The notes below the pieces were generated by a model. The model made no database searches. It had not been told where the DNA came from and saw nothing but the letters and a program-made list of their open reading frames with translations. Made by a program: the position numbers and the translations under genes. From assembly GCF_900184995.1 (NCBI RefSeq), contig NZ_LT860099.1:2422332-2486331 (forward strand): a DNA stretch of 64,000 nucleotides. Reading direction: 5' to 3'. Shown here piece after piece: positions 43,724 through 56,379 of this stretch. The DNA is from Konateibacter massiliensis (GTDB lineage Bacteria; Bacillota; Clostridia; Lachnospirales; Lachnospiraceae). The number at the start of each line of letters is the position of its first letter. The stretch's first letter is position 1.

Positions 43724-44377
43724 TCATAAAATGCGAAATTTCTTTTTTTTCTTGCCTGCCTCCTGTGTCGCCGCAACCTCTTTTCTATGTTTTTGGTGGG
43801 TTCGAACCAGTTCATCAAGCTTCTTAAAACGTTCCTCATCCCTCTCATCCTGAACCTTCATCAAGTAATCCATCTCCTTTAATACGCTGTCAGAAACTCT
43901 TCCGCCTACTTCCTTACCAAGCTCATAGTTATTCTCCAGCAGTGCCTCGCTTACAATGCTCTTGATAATTTGCTGAAATTGCTGCATTTTGTCATCACCG
44001 ACCCGGTTCACAGAATTCTTTTGGGAAACTGTAACCTGTTTGCTCTCCGAAGTCAACGCCGCTTCTGATATATCGTTTCTCGGGTAGTCCACAATTTGAC
44101 AGCTTAATTCTGCCTCCAAAGGAAGCAGGTCATTTAGTTTTTCTGTGTCGCATTCCTTTAGCTTTGGGACAAGGGTTTTAACCGCTTTAAGCTGAAATCC
44201 TTTTTCTTTTAAGACCTTGATATTTTGGAATAGCTTGATGTCTTCCTCTGTATAATATCTATGTCCCATCTCATTTCTGAGGATGTTTAGCTCCAGCTCT
44301 TCCTCCCAATATCTTAAGACATGGGTTTCAACGTCTACTAGTTTTGCTGCATCTGAAATCATATACCTTTTGTCCAT
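43724..44377 (-). CDS. MerR family transcriptional regulator
   Basis: A 217-residue regulator. An N-terminal MerR winged helix (about 5-70, MISDAAKLVDVETHVLRYW, GHRYYTEEDIKLFQNIKVL) is followed by a long variable region, a predicted coiled coil (about 155-200) and a lysine-rich end (KKKKKF). No effector-binding cysteines are visible. The start lies after GAGGAGG; a longer frame upstream lacks a ribosome site. Gene targets unknown; it stands between the ferredoxin and dnaB genes. Confidence 0.87.
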   Translation of the reverse strand: MDKRYMISDAAKLVDVETHVLRYWEEELELNILRNEMGHRYYTEEDIKLFQNIKVLKEKGFQLKAVKTLVPKLKECDTEKLNDLLPLEAELSCQIVDYPRNDISEAALTSESKQVTVSQKNSVNRVGDDKMQQFQQIIKSIVSEALLENNYELGKEVGGRVSDSVLKEMDYLMKVQDERDEERFKKLDELVRTHQKHRKEVAATQEAGKKKKKFRIL

Positions 44378-44444
44378 ATTTACTTTTTCCTCCTCGTGAC
44401 AATAGTTTGGTCTTTGTAGCATCTTTAATTGGTGCTTGCTTGCC

Positions 44445-44458
44445 GTTACAGTTGAGCC
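44445..44458. repeat. Short intergenic repeat, half copy D
   Basis: GTTACAGTTGAGCC matches the first 14 bases of copies B and C with one change; the other half is lost. It lies upstream of the MerR gene. Confidence 0.35.
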
Positions 44459-44616
44459 TGTCCTATTTGGCATAAAGGCTCTATAATTATATATATTATG
44501 AAGAGGCTGAGAATATGACTAAAATTTAGAAAGAATCTGGTTGGAATTGATTTTAGGGGGGGATTAAGGAAGAATATTTAAAAGAGTTTAAAAAAATGGG
44601 GTTTTGTTGTAAATAT

Positions 44617-44682
44617 AAACCAGCGGCTAGAAATCATATCGGTTCGCTTGGCGAAGCGATATGATTTCTAGCCGCTGAGTTT
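44617..44682. repeat. Long hairpin downstream of dnaB
   Basis: A perfect 21-base inverted repeat (44621-44641 with 44657-44677), continued inward after one mismatch by five more pairs and a TTG loop. It is one of the largest palindromes in the window. It sits in a gene-free 441-base gap (44378-44818) and is followed by the four-stem element at 44702-44806. Confidence 0.6.
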
Positions 44683-44701
44683 TGATTACTGAGATTACTA
44701 C

Positions 44702-44806
44702 GTCAAAAAGTGCTGAAGCACTAATTTCAAGATAAAATGCGAGTGGGTAAGCGAGCTTCCCCATCGCATCTCGTCTTTGAATTGCACCTTCGGTGCTTTT
44801 TTTGAC
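44702..44806. repeat. Four-stem intergenic element, copy 2, downstream of dnaB
   Basis: Outer stem GTCAAAAA/TTTTTGAC (44702-44709 with 44799-44806) enclosing AGTGC-TGAA-GCACT (44709-44722), a longer imperfect central hairpin (about 44727-44782, ATGCGA/TCGCAT core) and GCACC-TTC-GGTGC (44784-44796). The plan, one outer stem plus three hairpins just downstream of a minus-strand stop codon, repeats that at 30128-30233 although the sequences differ. Confidence 0.5.
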
Positions 44807-44818
44807 TTACTGATCCCG

Positions 44819-46150
44819 TTATTTATTTTCCATGTTTGCAAATTTCGTATAATTCGGTAACCATACTAGGTTAACGGTACCAATCGGACCATTTCTCTGC
44901 TTGGCTATGATTACTTCGGCAATATTCTTATTCTCAGAATCTTTATTATAATAATCATCTCTATATAAGAACATAACAACATCGGCATCCTGCTCGATGG
45001 CTCCGGATTCTCGTAAATCGGATAGCATTGGTCTGTGGTCGGGGCGTTGTTCTACGGCTCGGCTTAGCTGGGATAGGGCGACAACCGGGACGTGAAGTTC
45101 TCTGGCTACTCCTTTTAGAGCTCGGGAAATATCGGAAATTTCTTGCTGTCTTGAGTCTCCTTTTCCGCTTCCTGACATAAGCTGAAGGTAATCGATGATG
45201 ATAATACCGAGGTTCTTTTCTAATTTATATTTACGGCATTTGGAGCGAAGCTCTGCGATTGAAATGCCGGGCGTATCATCGATAATTAAGTTGGAGCGCC
45301 CGATGATGCCTGCACCCTCGATCAGTTTTTCCCAATCGGAATCGCCGAGATTACCGGTTCTGATAAGCTGGGAGTCAACTCTTGATTCGAGTGCAAACAA
45401 ACGGTTTACAAGCTGCTCCTTTGACATCTCCAGACTGAAAACCGCGGTCGTCACATTGTGACGAAATGCCACATTCTGAGCGATGTTCAACACGAACGCT
45501 GTTTTTCCCATGGAAGGTCTCGCCGCCACAAGAATAAGGTCTGAGGGCTGAAGACCCGATGTCTTATAATCCAAATCTACAAAGCCTGTCGGTACTCCTG
45601 TTACGGTTCCCTTCATCTTTGAGGTAGCCTCGATTTTATCTAAGGCATTGATAACAACCTGTTTAATTGGAACATAATCACCGGAGTTTCTTCTCTGAAC
45701 GAGGTCGAAAATCTTTTTCTCGGTTCCCTCTAAAATATCCTCCAGCTTATCCTTACCAATATAGCAAGTGTTAGCTATCTCCTCATTTACCTTGATAAGT
45801 CTTCTAAGCATTGCCTTCTCGCTTACGATGTTGGCATAATATTTTATATTAGCAGAGGTCGGTACCGCGATAAGCAAATCCCTTATAAACTCCGGACTGC
45901 TTATTTCAGGTGGTACATCCTTTTCCTTTAACCTGTCCTGAAGAGTTACCAAGTCCACCGGCTTGTCTTCTGAATAAAGCTCCACAATTGCTTCAAAGAG
46001 CACCCCATATTGATGTTGATAAAAATCTTCACTTGTAATAATTTCTGAGGCAATTAAAATTGCTTCTCTATCCATAATCATAGAGCCGACTACAGATTGC
46101 TCTGCCTCTATGCTATGCGGCAAAACTCTTTTAATGAGTGCTTCTTCCAC
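44819..46150 (-). CDS. dnaB: Replicative DNA helicase DnaB
   Basis: Hexameric replication-fork helicase, 443 residues. An N-terminal helical domain (about 8-110, LPHSIEAEQSVVGSMI) joins the RecA-like motor with Walker A LVAARPSMGKTAFVLNIA, Walker B IIIIDYLQLM and VALSQLSRAVEQRPDHRPML. The start is GTG seven bases after GGGGGT. It is last of the gdpP/rplI/dnaB operon, an order conserved in Firmicutes. No intein is present. Confidence 0.97.
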   Translation of the reverse strand: MEEALIKRVLPHSIEAEQSVVGSMIMDREAILIASEIITSEDFYQHQYGVLFEAIVELYSEDKPVDLVTLQDRLKEKDVPPEISSPEFIRDLLIAVPTSANIKYYANIVSEKAMLRRLIKVNEEIANTCYIGKDKLEDILEGTEKKIFDLVQRRNSGDYVPIKQVVINALDKIEATSKMKGTVTGVPTGFVDLDYKTSGLQPSDLILVAARPSMGKTAFVLNIAQNVAFRHNVTTAVFSLEMSKEQLVNRLFALESRVDSQLIRTGNLGDSDWEKLIEGAGIIGRSNLIIDDTPGISIAELRSKCRKYKLEKNLGIIIIDYLQLMSGSGKGDSRQQEISDISRALKGVARELHVPVVALSQLSRAVEQRPDHRPMLSDLRESGAIEQDADVVMFLYRDDYYNKDSENKNIAEVIIAKQRNGPIGTVNLVWLPNYTKFANMENK

Positions 46151-46162
46151 TGCGGATACCCC

Positions 46163-46609
46163 CTATGCTTCCTTTACGCTCACTGCAAGTTCTGCCACAA
46201 CCTTCGGATGAAGCTTCACCGACACAATCGTCGTTCCCAGTGTCTTAATCGGCTCCGGAAGTTGTATCTTTTTCTTATCCAGCTCTAAACCTAACTGGTC
46301 AAGTGCTGCCTTTGCAATTTCCTTTGAGGAAACAGAACCAAAGGTCTTTCCGCCTTCTCCGCTCTTGATTGTCAGCACAACCGGCTTTTCTGCCACCTTG
46401 ACAGCCAAAGCCTTTGCCTCCTCATAAATTTCCTGTGCAATTTTTTCTTCGTTTGCTTTTTGAAGCTTAATATCATTTAAATTTTTGTTTGTTGCCTCGA
46501 TACCAAGTTTTTTCGGCAAAATATAATTTCTGGCATAACCGTCATTTACATTTACGATATCGCCTTTTTTTCCTAATGACTTTACGTCTTCCATTAATAT
46601 TACTTTCAT
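46163..46609 (-). CDS. rplI: 50S ribosomal protein L9
   Basis: Binds 23S rRNA near the L1 stalk. The 148 residues have the two-domain form: the N-terminal [20 protein letters not shown] with the family signature around [17 protein letters not shown], a long central helix, and the C-terminal domain with [16 protein letters not shown]-like sequence. ATG follows AAGGAGC. Encoded between gdpP and dnaB. Confidence 0.97.
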   Translation of the reverse strand: MKVILMEDVKSLGKKGDIVNVNDGYARNYILPKKLGIEATNKNLNDIKLQKANEEKIAQEIYEEAKALAVKVAEKPVVLTIKSGEGGKTFGSVSSKEIAKAALDQLGLELDKKKIQLPEPIKTLGTTIVSVKLHPKVVAELAVSVKEA

Positions 46610-46641
46610 TTTAAAGCTCCTTTCAAAACAAGCAGTTTCTG

Positions 46642-48684
46642 TTAGGCCAAATCCCCGTTTTCTATCATCTCATCTATCGTTTCCTTCACAATGCTCTTTG
46701 CTTCTTCCACATCGCATTCGAGCTGCGCCCCCGCTATATTTAAGTGACCGCCGCCGCCCAGCCTCTCCATGATTAGCTGAACATTGATTTCATCGATGGA
46801 ACGGGCACTCACATATATTTTTCCATTGTATTCCGTCAATACGACGGAAGCCTTTACACCAACTATATTAAGCAGCTCATTTGCTGCCTGTGCTCCCACT
46901 ACCGTAGGACTTTCCAAACCAGATGCCGGGCATACGGAAATTGCAAACTCCCGATATACCTCTGCATGACGAACCGCTTCCGCCCTTGCCTTATAGGTCG
47001 CCATATCATCCCGAAAGAGCTTTCGCACTCTCGAAACATCGGCCCCGCAGCGTTTTAAATAGGCTGCTGCTTCAAAGGTTCGAACACCGGTCTTTGACAT
47101 AAAGTTATTCGTATCTATCATAATTCCTGCATAGAGACAATCCGCCTCAATGCCCTTTATCTTAATGCTCTCGTCAAAATATTGAAGAATCTCAGCGACC
47201 ATCTCACAGGAGGAAGAAGCATAGGTCTCAACATAGGAAAGTACTGCATTTTCAATGCTCTCCGCACCCTGTCTGTGGTGGTCAAGCACGACAATGGAAC
47301 GCACCCGTCTTAGCAGCTCCTCACATTCCGTGTAACTCGGTCTGTTTACATCTACAACAACAACAACCGTGCTGCCATCTACAATTTCCAACGATTCATT
47401 GCTTGTCACAAACATATCGCCGTCATAATCGGGATTGTTCACAAAACATTCCAGAAGCGGTCTGACCGAAGTTGTAATCTCGTTTATTACAACATATGCC
47501 TTTTTGTTCAGCGCTCTTGCTGCCCTGTAAATACCGATGGATGCACCAAAGGAATCCACGTCTCCGATTTTATGTCCCATAACGATAATCTTATCGTTTG
47601 CCTCCATCAGCTCACGAAGGGCATGAGCTTTCACTCTTGCCTTTACTCTTGTACTCTTCTCGACCTGCTTCGTCTTGCCGCCGTAATAGAAGATTTTATC
47701 GTTATCCTTCACAACTGCCTGATCACCGCCGCGTCCGAGAGCCAAATCAATCGAGGTTCTGGCATACGCATAATTTTGTGCATACGTACCGCCGTTGACA
47801 CCGAAACCGATGCTGAGGGTGACTGCCATTTCGTTTCCGATATTGACGGTCTTTACCTCGTCCAAAATGGAAAATTTATTATTTTGCAGGGTGTCTAGAT
47901 GTTTTTGTTTCATTACAACAAAATATTTATCTTTTTCCAGCTTTTTTACAATGCCGTCCATTCCTGAAATATATTTGTTAATCTTTCTATCAATCAATGC
48001 CGTGAGTAAGGAACGTCTAACCTCCTCAACACTCTCGAGCGCCTCCTCATAATTGTCCAGATAAATAAGACCGGTTACAAGCTTTTGTTCCTTATTTTCC
48101 TTGATATAGGTATTAAGCTCCGTCCGATCAAACAGATATAATGCAATAATATAGCTTTTATCCATATCAACATTGACTAAGGACGTTGTCTCAAGCACGT
48201 TGTCCATCGATACCTTTCGCATCTGTGCCTCATAATCCTTCCCGTCGTACTCAAACAGGATATGGCATTCCTCCAGCTCATTCGGCAGGACATCCTTTGT
48301 TATGCTCGGAAACAGGCTTGTGATAGACTTGCTATAATGGCGGTCTTTTTCTGATATCCGAGAAAATTCTTTGTTCATCCACAAAAGCTTTCCCGTATTG
48401 TCCAGTACCGCATAAGGTATTTTCATTTCCAGCAGAAGCTTTTTTTGTATCTGCCCATACTGGGTTGCAAATGTAATTAAGTCATTCATCAAGGTGTTCT
48501 TCGTCCTCATATACAACACAAGAATAAAGATAACGTAGATGAAGGTAAAGGTAGCCATCGCTCCGCCGGCTTTTCTGTCTATGACAAAAACAACCCCATT
48601 CATAATGCAAATGAGTATCATCAACAACAGCGGCCATTGCATATAAATTTTAATTGCCCCTTTTAACTTAACTTTTCTATTCAT
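46642..48684 (-). CDS. gdpP: Cyclic-di-AMP phosphodiesterase GdpP
   Basis: Membrane-bound enzyme degrading c-di-AMP, controlling potassium and wall homeostasis. 680 residues with two N-terminal membrane helices (about 10-55), a degenerate PAS (about 85-150), a degenerate GGDEF domain (about 170-310, ending [11 protein letters not shown]) and a DHH/DHHA1 phosphoesterase (about 340-675). The metal-binding motifs are [42 protein letters not shown] and GIMIDTNNF. The start follows GGAGG. First gene of the operon with rplI and dnaB. Confidence 0.94.
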   Translation of the reverse strand: MNRKVKLKGAIKIYMQWPLLLMILICIMNGVVFVIDRKAGGAMATFTFIYVIFILVLYMRTKNTLMNDLITFATQYGQIQKKLLLEMKIPYAVLDNTGKLLWMNKEFSRISEKDRHYSKSITSLFPSITKDVLPNELEECHILFEYDGKDYEAQMRKVSMDNVLETTSLVNVDMDKSYIIALYLFDRTELNTYIKENKEQKLVTGLIYLDNYEEALESVEEVRRSLLTALIDRKINKYISGMDGIVKKLEKDKYFVVMKQKHLDTLQNNKFSILDEVKTVNIGNEMAVTLSIGFGVNGGTYAQNYAYARTSIDLALGRGGDQAVVKDNDKIFYYGGKTKQVEKSTRVKARVKAHALRELMEANDKIIVMGHKIGDVDSFGASIGIYRAARALNKKAYVVINEITTSVRPLLECFVNNPDYDGDMFVTSNESLEIVDGSTVVVVVDVNRPSYTECEELLRRVRSIVVLDHHRQGAESIENAVLSYVETYASSSCEMVAEILQYFDESIKIKGIEADCLYAGIMIDTNNFMSKTGVRTFEAAAYLKRCGADVSRVRKLFRDDMATYKARAEAVRHAEVYREFAISVCPASGLESPTVVGAQAANELLNIVGVKASVVLTEYNGKIYVSARSIDEINVQLIMERLGGGGHLNIAGAQLECDVEEAKSIVKETIDEMIENGDLA

Positions 48685-48771
48685 AATATCCTCCATTCGT
48701 ACAACAATGCACTAGGATGCGGTGTCAAAATCACCACCTCATATCCATATAGGAAAGCGGTTTACTGTCTT

Positions 48772-49860
48772 CTAGTATTCTATGGTCTCCATATATTTCA
48801 TATAGTTTACAACCATCATCGCAATTTTAAAGGTCAGTGCATCGTCGAAAACGCGAATATCCAAGCCCGTACTCTTTTGTAATTTTTCCAGTCTGTACAC
48901 AAGTGTATTTCTGTGGACGTAAAGCTGTCTTGAAGTCTCTGATACATTCAGATTATTTTCAAAAAACTTATTGATTGTTGTCACAGTCTCCTCGTCAAAG
49001 CTGTCCGGCATCTGATTTCCAAAAACCTCTTTCATGAACATCTCACACAGCGGTATCGGAAGCTGGTAAATCAGACGTCCAATGCCAAGCGTGTTGTATG
49101 CCACAATCGTTTTCTCGCTGTAAAATATTTTTCCGACATCAAGTGCCATCTTTGCCTCTTTGTAGGATTTTGACACTTCCTTGATTTCCTCCACGATTGT
49201 GCCGTATGCCACTCTTACATGGGTCATCGCCTCAGTGTTTAACATATCCACCAGCACGTTTGCCGTCTGCTCAAGGCTCTCGTAATCCTCTTCCTCCTCA
49301 AGCTCCTTCACAAGAATAATGTTTTTCTCGTCCACAGCGGTAATGAAATCCTTTGACTTTGAGGAAAAGATATTTTTTACCGTCTCCAGAGCGTTGTTGT
49401 CCTTTTCATTTTTTGTCTCAATCATAAAGACAACTCGTCTGGCCTCAATGTCAATGTGAAGCTTTTTTGCCCTATTATAAATATCTACTAACAGAAGGTT
49501 GTCCAATATGAGGTTTTGGATAAAATTATTTCTGTCAAAACGCTCCTTGTATGCGATAATCAGATTCTGTATCTGGCATACGGCAACCTTTCCTATCATA
49601 TATACATCGTCACTGGCACCCTTTGCAACAAGCACATATTCAAGCTGTCTGTCATCAAACACCTTGAAATAGTGGAGTCCTTGTATCTCCTGACTGTCTG
49701 CCGGTGAGATGGCAAAAGAACTGATCATACTCGGATTGATATTGAAATCCTCTGCTGTACTTGCCATATTCAGTCCGTCTGTGTCAAGTATACATAAATC
49801 TACTCTTGTGATCGCTTTTAGTTCATTGATACTATTTTGCAATATCTGATTTGATATCAT
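48772..49860 (-). CDS. CdaR/PucR-type transcriptional regulator
   Basis: A 362-residue regulator: an N-terminal putative sugar-diacid-recognition domain (about 1-130), a middle GGDEF-like CdaR region (about 135-270) and a C-terminal PucR helix-turn-helix (about 300-358, VSETSRQLYVHRNTLVYRLE). CdaR proteins respond to sugar diacids such as glycerate or glucarate; the actual effector is unknown. It precedes gdpP by 87 bases on the same strand and may be separate. Confidence 0.85.
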   Translation of the reverse strand: MISNQILQNSINELKAITRVDLCILDTDGLNMASTAEDFNINPSMISSFAISPADSQEIQGLHYFKVFDDRQLEYVLVAKGASDDVYMIGKVAVCQIQNLIIAYKERFDRNNFIQNLILDNLLLVDIYNRAKKLHIDIEARRVVFMIETKNEKDNNALETVKNIFSSKSKDFITAVDEKNIILVKELEEEEDYESLEQTANVLVDMLNTEAMTHVRVAYGTIVEEIKEVSKSYKEAKMALDVGKIFYSEKTIVAYNTLGIGRLIYQLPIPLCEMFMKEVFGNQMPDSFDEETVTTINKFFENNLNVSETSRQLYVHRNTLVYRLEKLQKSTGLDIRVFDDALTFKIAMMVVNYMKYMETIEY

Positions 49861-49992
49861 ATATTCACTCCGTTTCTTTCTATGTTGGCGATAATAAGCC
49901 TATTATCAACTTTAACCACTATTATACTACATACAAGTGATTATTTCAAATTTTTGGTGATAAAAATAGAAGCAAAAAGGCTCTGAGCAAGT

Positions 49993-50376
49993 CTAATCAA
50001 TCTTAGCAGGATTCGTATTCTCATCGCTCCATTTTGCAATTTCGATGATCAACTCCAGCGGAAGTGGTTTACTGTGCGGAAGCTGCAGCGCACCTTTGCT
50101 TGTCTTGTATTCCGTAAGCCTGTCCGCGAAATGTTCCATCGCTTTGTCACCCGGATAGATACCAATATGATTTTTAAATGATGCAAAATGAATAATATTA
50201 TGCTTTTTCCAGTATGTCGGCATGCGCCACGATATACGTTCCTCCGCGTCAGGAAGTGCTGTACGCATCGTATCTCTCACCAAATTCAAACGTTGCCTGA
50301 TACTCTCCGGCTGTTCAGCAATATATTCATCAATTGTTTTTGGTAATACAACGTTATTTTTTTCTTCTTCCATCAT
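49993..50376 (-). CDS. DUF1801 (YdhG/YdeI-like) protein
   Basis: A 127-residue DUF1801 protein. IDEYIAEQPESIRQRLNLVR, ERISWRMPTYWKKHNIIHFA and HIGIYPGDKAMEHFADRL are the family hallmarks. Relatives include a frataxin-like iron chaperone of Bacillus (YdhG), but many members have no known role. Two adjacent ATGs are possible; the first lies seven bases after GGAGA. Confidence 0.85.
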   Translation of the reverse strand: MMEEEKNNVVLPKTIDEYIAEQPESIRQRLNLVRDTMRTALPDAEERISWRMPTYWKKHNIIHFASFKNHIGIYPGDKAMEHFADRLTEYKTSKGALQLPHSKPLPLELIIEIAKWSDENTNPAKID

Positions 50377-50516
50377 TATTTTCTCTCCTTTTCTATGCAA
50401 AACACCTCGTATTTTATAGTATTGAATAATTACTAAAATTTTATCATACTATCATTTTACCCACAAGCTGTTATACCGTTCCATAACGAACAAAGCGGAC
50501 AAGTCTGTATAAACTT

Positions 50517-50590
50517 TTTATATCATAGGAAATTCAACGGATTTTTCTATGATATAAAAAAGCTCTATCCGGCTATACCCGATAGAGCTT
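50517..50590 (-). terminator. Tandem hairpins, terminator of the ABC ATPase gene
   Basis: Reading on the minus strand, a ten-pair stem (50581-50590 with 50560-50569) is followed by TTTTTT (terminator). Immediately after comes a second, AT-rich stem of 12 perfect pairs (50517-50528 with 50547-50558), which may protect the 3' end or terminate the DUF1801 side. Confidence 0.75.
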
Positions 50591-50613
50591 CTCATTTTAT
50601 TTCATTATTTCAA

Positions 50614-51726
50614 TTAGTTTGTGATTGTTAATTCAGTTTCTTTGTCAAATACATGAATCTTCTCAGCATCCAAAGCAACCTTAATTCTGTCACCAACTCT
50701 TGACTGTGTACGAGGGTCAACTCTTGCTGTTACAGTAGTTCCTTCGATATCGAAGTGCAAGTTAACTTCGGCACCAAGTAACTCGTAAACGCTAACGGTT
50801 GATTCAAGAACAGTGTTTGGTGAAGACTCGATAAACATCTGTGAATCATGCAGATTTTCCGGACGAATTCCAAGAACAACCGTCTTTCCGTTATATCCGC
50901 CGTCGATAAGCTTTTTAGCTTTTGCAGGTGGAAGTTTGATTCCTGTTGATCCAATATAAAGGAGTACGTCTTCGCCCTTTACTTCAACCTTAGCATCTAA
51001 CATATTCATCTGAGGGGATCCCATAAAGCCTGCAACGAATAAGTTCTGTGGCTTTGTATATAAGTTCTGAGGTGAGTCTACCTGCTGTACAACACCGTCT
51101 TTCATAACTACGATTCTGGTTCCCAGTGTCATAGCCTCTGTCTGATCATGTGTTACGTAGATGATTGTGGTTCCTAAATTTTTATGTAATTTAGAAATCT
51201 CAATACGCATCTGAACTCTCAGCTTAGCATCAAGGTTTGATAAAGGCTCATCCATAAGGAATACCTTAGGATTACGAACGATAGCACGACCCATAGCAAC
51301 ACGCTGTCTCTGTCCACCGGATAAAGCCTTTGGCTTACGGTCTAACAATTTCTCAAGGTCAAGGATTCTAGCTGCTTCTTTAACCATTTTATCAATTTCA
51401 TCTTTTGGTACTTTTCTTAACTTAAGACCAAAAGCCATGTTATCATAAACTGTCATATGAGGATACAGAGCGTAGTTCTGGAATACCATCGCGATATCTC
51501 TGTCCTTTGGCTCAACGTCGTTTACTAATCTGTCGCCGATTTTTAACTCACCTGAGCTGATTTCTTCAAGACCTGCAATCATACGAAGTGTGGTTGATTT
51601 TCCACATCCTGATGGTCCTACGAAAATGATAAATTCTTTATCTTCGATTTCTAAGTTGAAATCCTTAACTGCTTCAAAGCCGTTTGGATAAACTTTGTAA
51701 ATGTTTTTAAGTGATAAACTTGCCAT
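50614..51726 (-). CDS. Sugar ABC transporter ATP-binding protein (UgpC/MsmK/MsmX type)
   Basis: A 370-residue ATPase of the CUT1 group: Walker A FVGPSGCGKSTTLRMIAG, signature LSGGQRQRVAMGRAIV, Walker B VFLMDEPLSNLD, then the regulatory OB/TOBE domain (about 240-370, VLGIRPENLHD). It has no permease or binding-protein gene next to it, which is typical of a shared MsmX-like ATPase serving several oligosaccharide importers. ATG after AGGAGG; single-gene transcript. Confidence 0.92.
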   Translation of the reverse strand: MASLSLKNIYKVYPNGFEAVKDFNLEIEDKEFIIFVGPSGCGKSTTLRMIAGLEEISSGELKIGDRLVNDVEPKDRDIAMVFQNYALYPHMTVYDNMAFGLKLRKVPKDEIDKMVKEAARILDLEKLLDRKPKALSGGQRQRVAMGRAIVRNPKVFLMDEPLSNLDAKLRVQMRIEISKLHKNLGTTIIYVTHDQTEAMTLGTRIVVMKDGVVQQVDSPQNLYTKPQNLFVAGFMGSPQMNMLDAKVEVKGEDVLLYIGSTGIKLPPAKAKKLIDGGYNGKTVVLGIRPENLHDSQMFIESSPNTVLESTVSVYELLGAEVNLHFDIEGTTVTARVDPRTQSRVGDRIKVALDAEKIHVFDKETELTITN

Positions 51727-51990
51727 TTAATTTTCCTCCTAAAATAGAACTAATTATCTAGTTTCAATCTAAAGCTAGTATATCTCATTTACCTTCTCTG
51801 TACCATACCCTATTTAACCAAACTTTTTTTTAAGACCTTGTAAAATCTGCTACCCAAAAAATCAATCCATTTTTTTAAAAGTAATTTTGACGAAATTTAA
51901 TATTTTGCGCTATGCAGATTCACGAAAGCAGAATATATTGTGTTAGGATTCGTGCGAAACACCTTGTGACACCTTAATCTTTTTTTAAGC

Positions 51991-55289
<3,299 letters not shown>

Positions 55290-55290
55290 A

Positions 55291-56136
55291 TTATTCTCCT
55301 TTGCTTCGGTGTGTAATCCGCTGAATGTGTACCATGAGATACACCTCTTCATTTTCGGACATCAATATGTGATGTGTGTTGTAAACATATAGTTTAATTT
55401 TCTGAACACATTTGTACGCTAATGGGTACAGATTTTTAAGTTGGAGATACAAATCGTTTTCCCCATCCTCAGAAAATGCCTCGTTGAAGACAATTCTCTG
55501 GGCAAAATAGTGCAAATGCGTAATAAATCTGGAATAATCAAAGGAATCCTCGTCAAATATTACCTTGAATTCATACTTAACAATGTTTGTCAGGTCATGA
55601 ATAATCTTTGTAACCCGTGCCGTCTCGTTCATATTTATTTTATTCGACCTGATATTTACAAAGTGCAGAGCGATGGCGCTTGCCTCATTTTCAGGCAACA
55701 GGCAGCCTGCATACTCATAGATGAATTCCAGTGCCTTCTTTCCTATCTCATGCTCCCTCCTGTAAAACCGCTTGATTTCCCAATGGAGGGGACTGTCAAA
55801 CTCCACTCCCTCCGAAAAACGTTTCAGCGTGTAGTCAATGTGGTCGAGCAGAGTCAAGTAAATATAATCCCGCACCTGCATATCATATTTTTCCTTTGCA
55901 AATTTCACTATTTTTTCGATCAAGAGCAACAGTTCAGGATCTGTCTTGCTAAGCTGATAACTGAAATGTTCTACCATTTCATGGGTCTCTAATACAAAAA
56001 TCTTGTTAACCTCAGATTCCGAAATTTTTTGGCCAATCTTTTTCGAAAATCCTACTCCGTTTGCCAATACTACAAGTTCATTTGTTCCTTTTGTGACAAG
56101 TACAGCATTGTTATTTAAAATTTGTTTAATTTTCAT
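55291..56136 (-). CDS. BglG/LicT family transcriptional antiterminator
   Basis: RNA-binding antiterminator, 281 residues. An N-terminal CAT domain (about 1-55, MKIKQILNNNAVLVTKGTNE) binds the RAT; PRD1 (about 65-170, with LLDHIDYTLKRF) and PRD2 (about 175-280, with AIALHFVNIRS and THLHYFAQRIVF) carry the regulatory histidines phosphorylated by the PTS. Start ATG after GGGAGGG. A RAT/terminator switch at 56215-56287 lies just upstream, so the gene controls its own operon. Confidence 0.95.
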   Translation of the reverse strand: MKIKQILNNNAVLVTKGTNELVVLANGVGFSKKIGQKISESEVNKIFVLETHEMVEHFSYQLSKTDPELLLLIEKIVKFAKEKYDMQVRDYIYLTLLDHIDYTLKRFSEGVEFDSPLHWEIKRFYRREHEIGKKALEFIYEYAGCLLPENEASAIALHFVNIRSNKINMNETARVTKIIHDLTNIVKYEFKVIFDEDSFDYSRFITHLHYFAQRIVFNEAFSEDGENDLYLQLKNLYPLAYKCVQKIKLYVYNTHHILMSENEEVYLMVHIQRITHRSKGE

Positions 56137-56214
56137 ATTACCCTCCCTGCGATATGAAAAGTGTGCGCTCACATTTTGCCGAAGGTCTTTTTCGTCAAGG
56201 AAACTTCCATGCAA

Positions 56215-56287
56215 CAAAAAAGACCCTATACACAATACTAAATAAAGTACTATGTATAAGGTCTGCCTGACGTATCAGTAACACTCC
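56215..56287 (-). promoter_or_regulatory. RAT antiterminator site with overlapping terminator upstream of bglG/PTS operon
   Basis: On the minus strand 56287-56258 reads GGAGTGTTACTGATACGTCA followed by GGCAGACCTT, close to the LicT/BglG RAT consensus. Its 3' end is the 5' arm of a terminator stem (56246-56264 with 56221-56239) ending in a T-run at 56220-56215. Binding of the antiterminator would block the terminator. Confidence 0.88.
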
Positions 56288-56331
56288 TTAGCTCACAGCT
56301 CATTAGCTGTAAACGGCTTATTCATAATGCC

Positions 56332-56361
56332 ATTATACTTTGAACGTGCGAGTTTTGTCAA
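56332..56361 (-). promoter_or_regulatory. Promoter of bglG/PTS/GH1 operon
   Basis: Consensus TTGACA (56361-56356) and TATAAT (56337-56332) on the minus strand with an 18-base spacer, about 45 bases before the RAT. Confidence 0.85.
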
Positions 56362-56379
56362 CACGAACATTTGTTAGTT

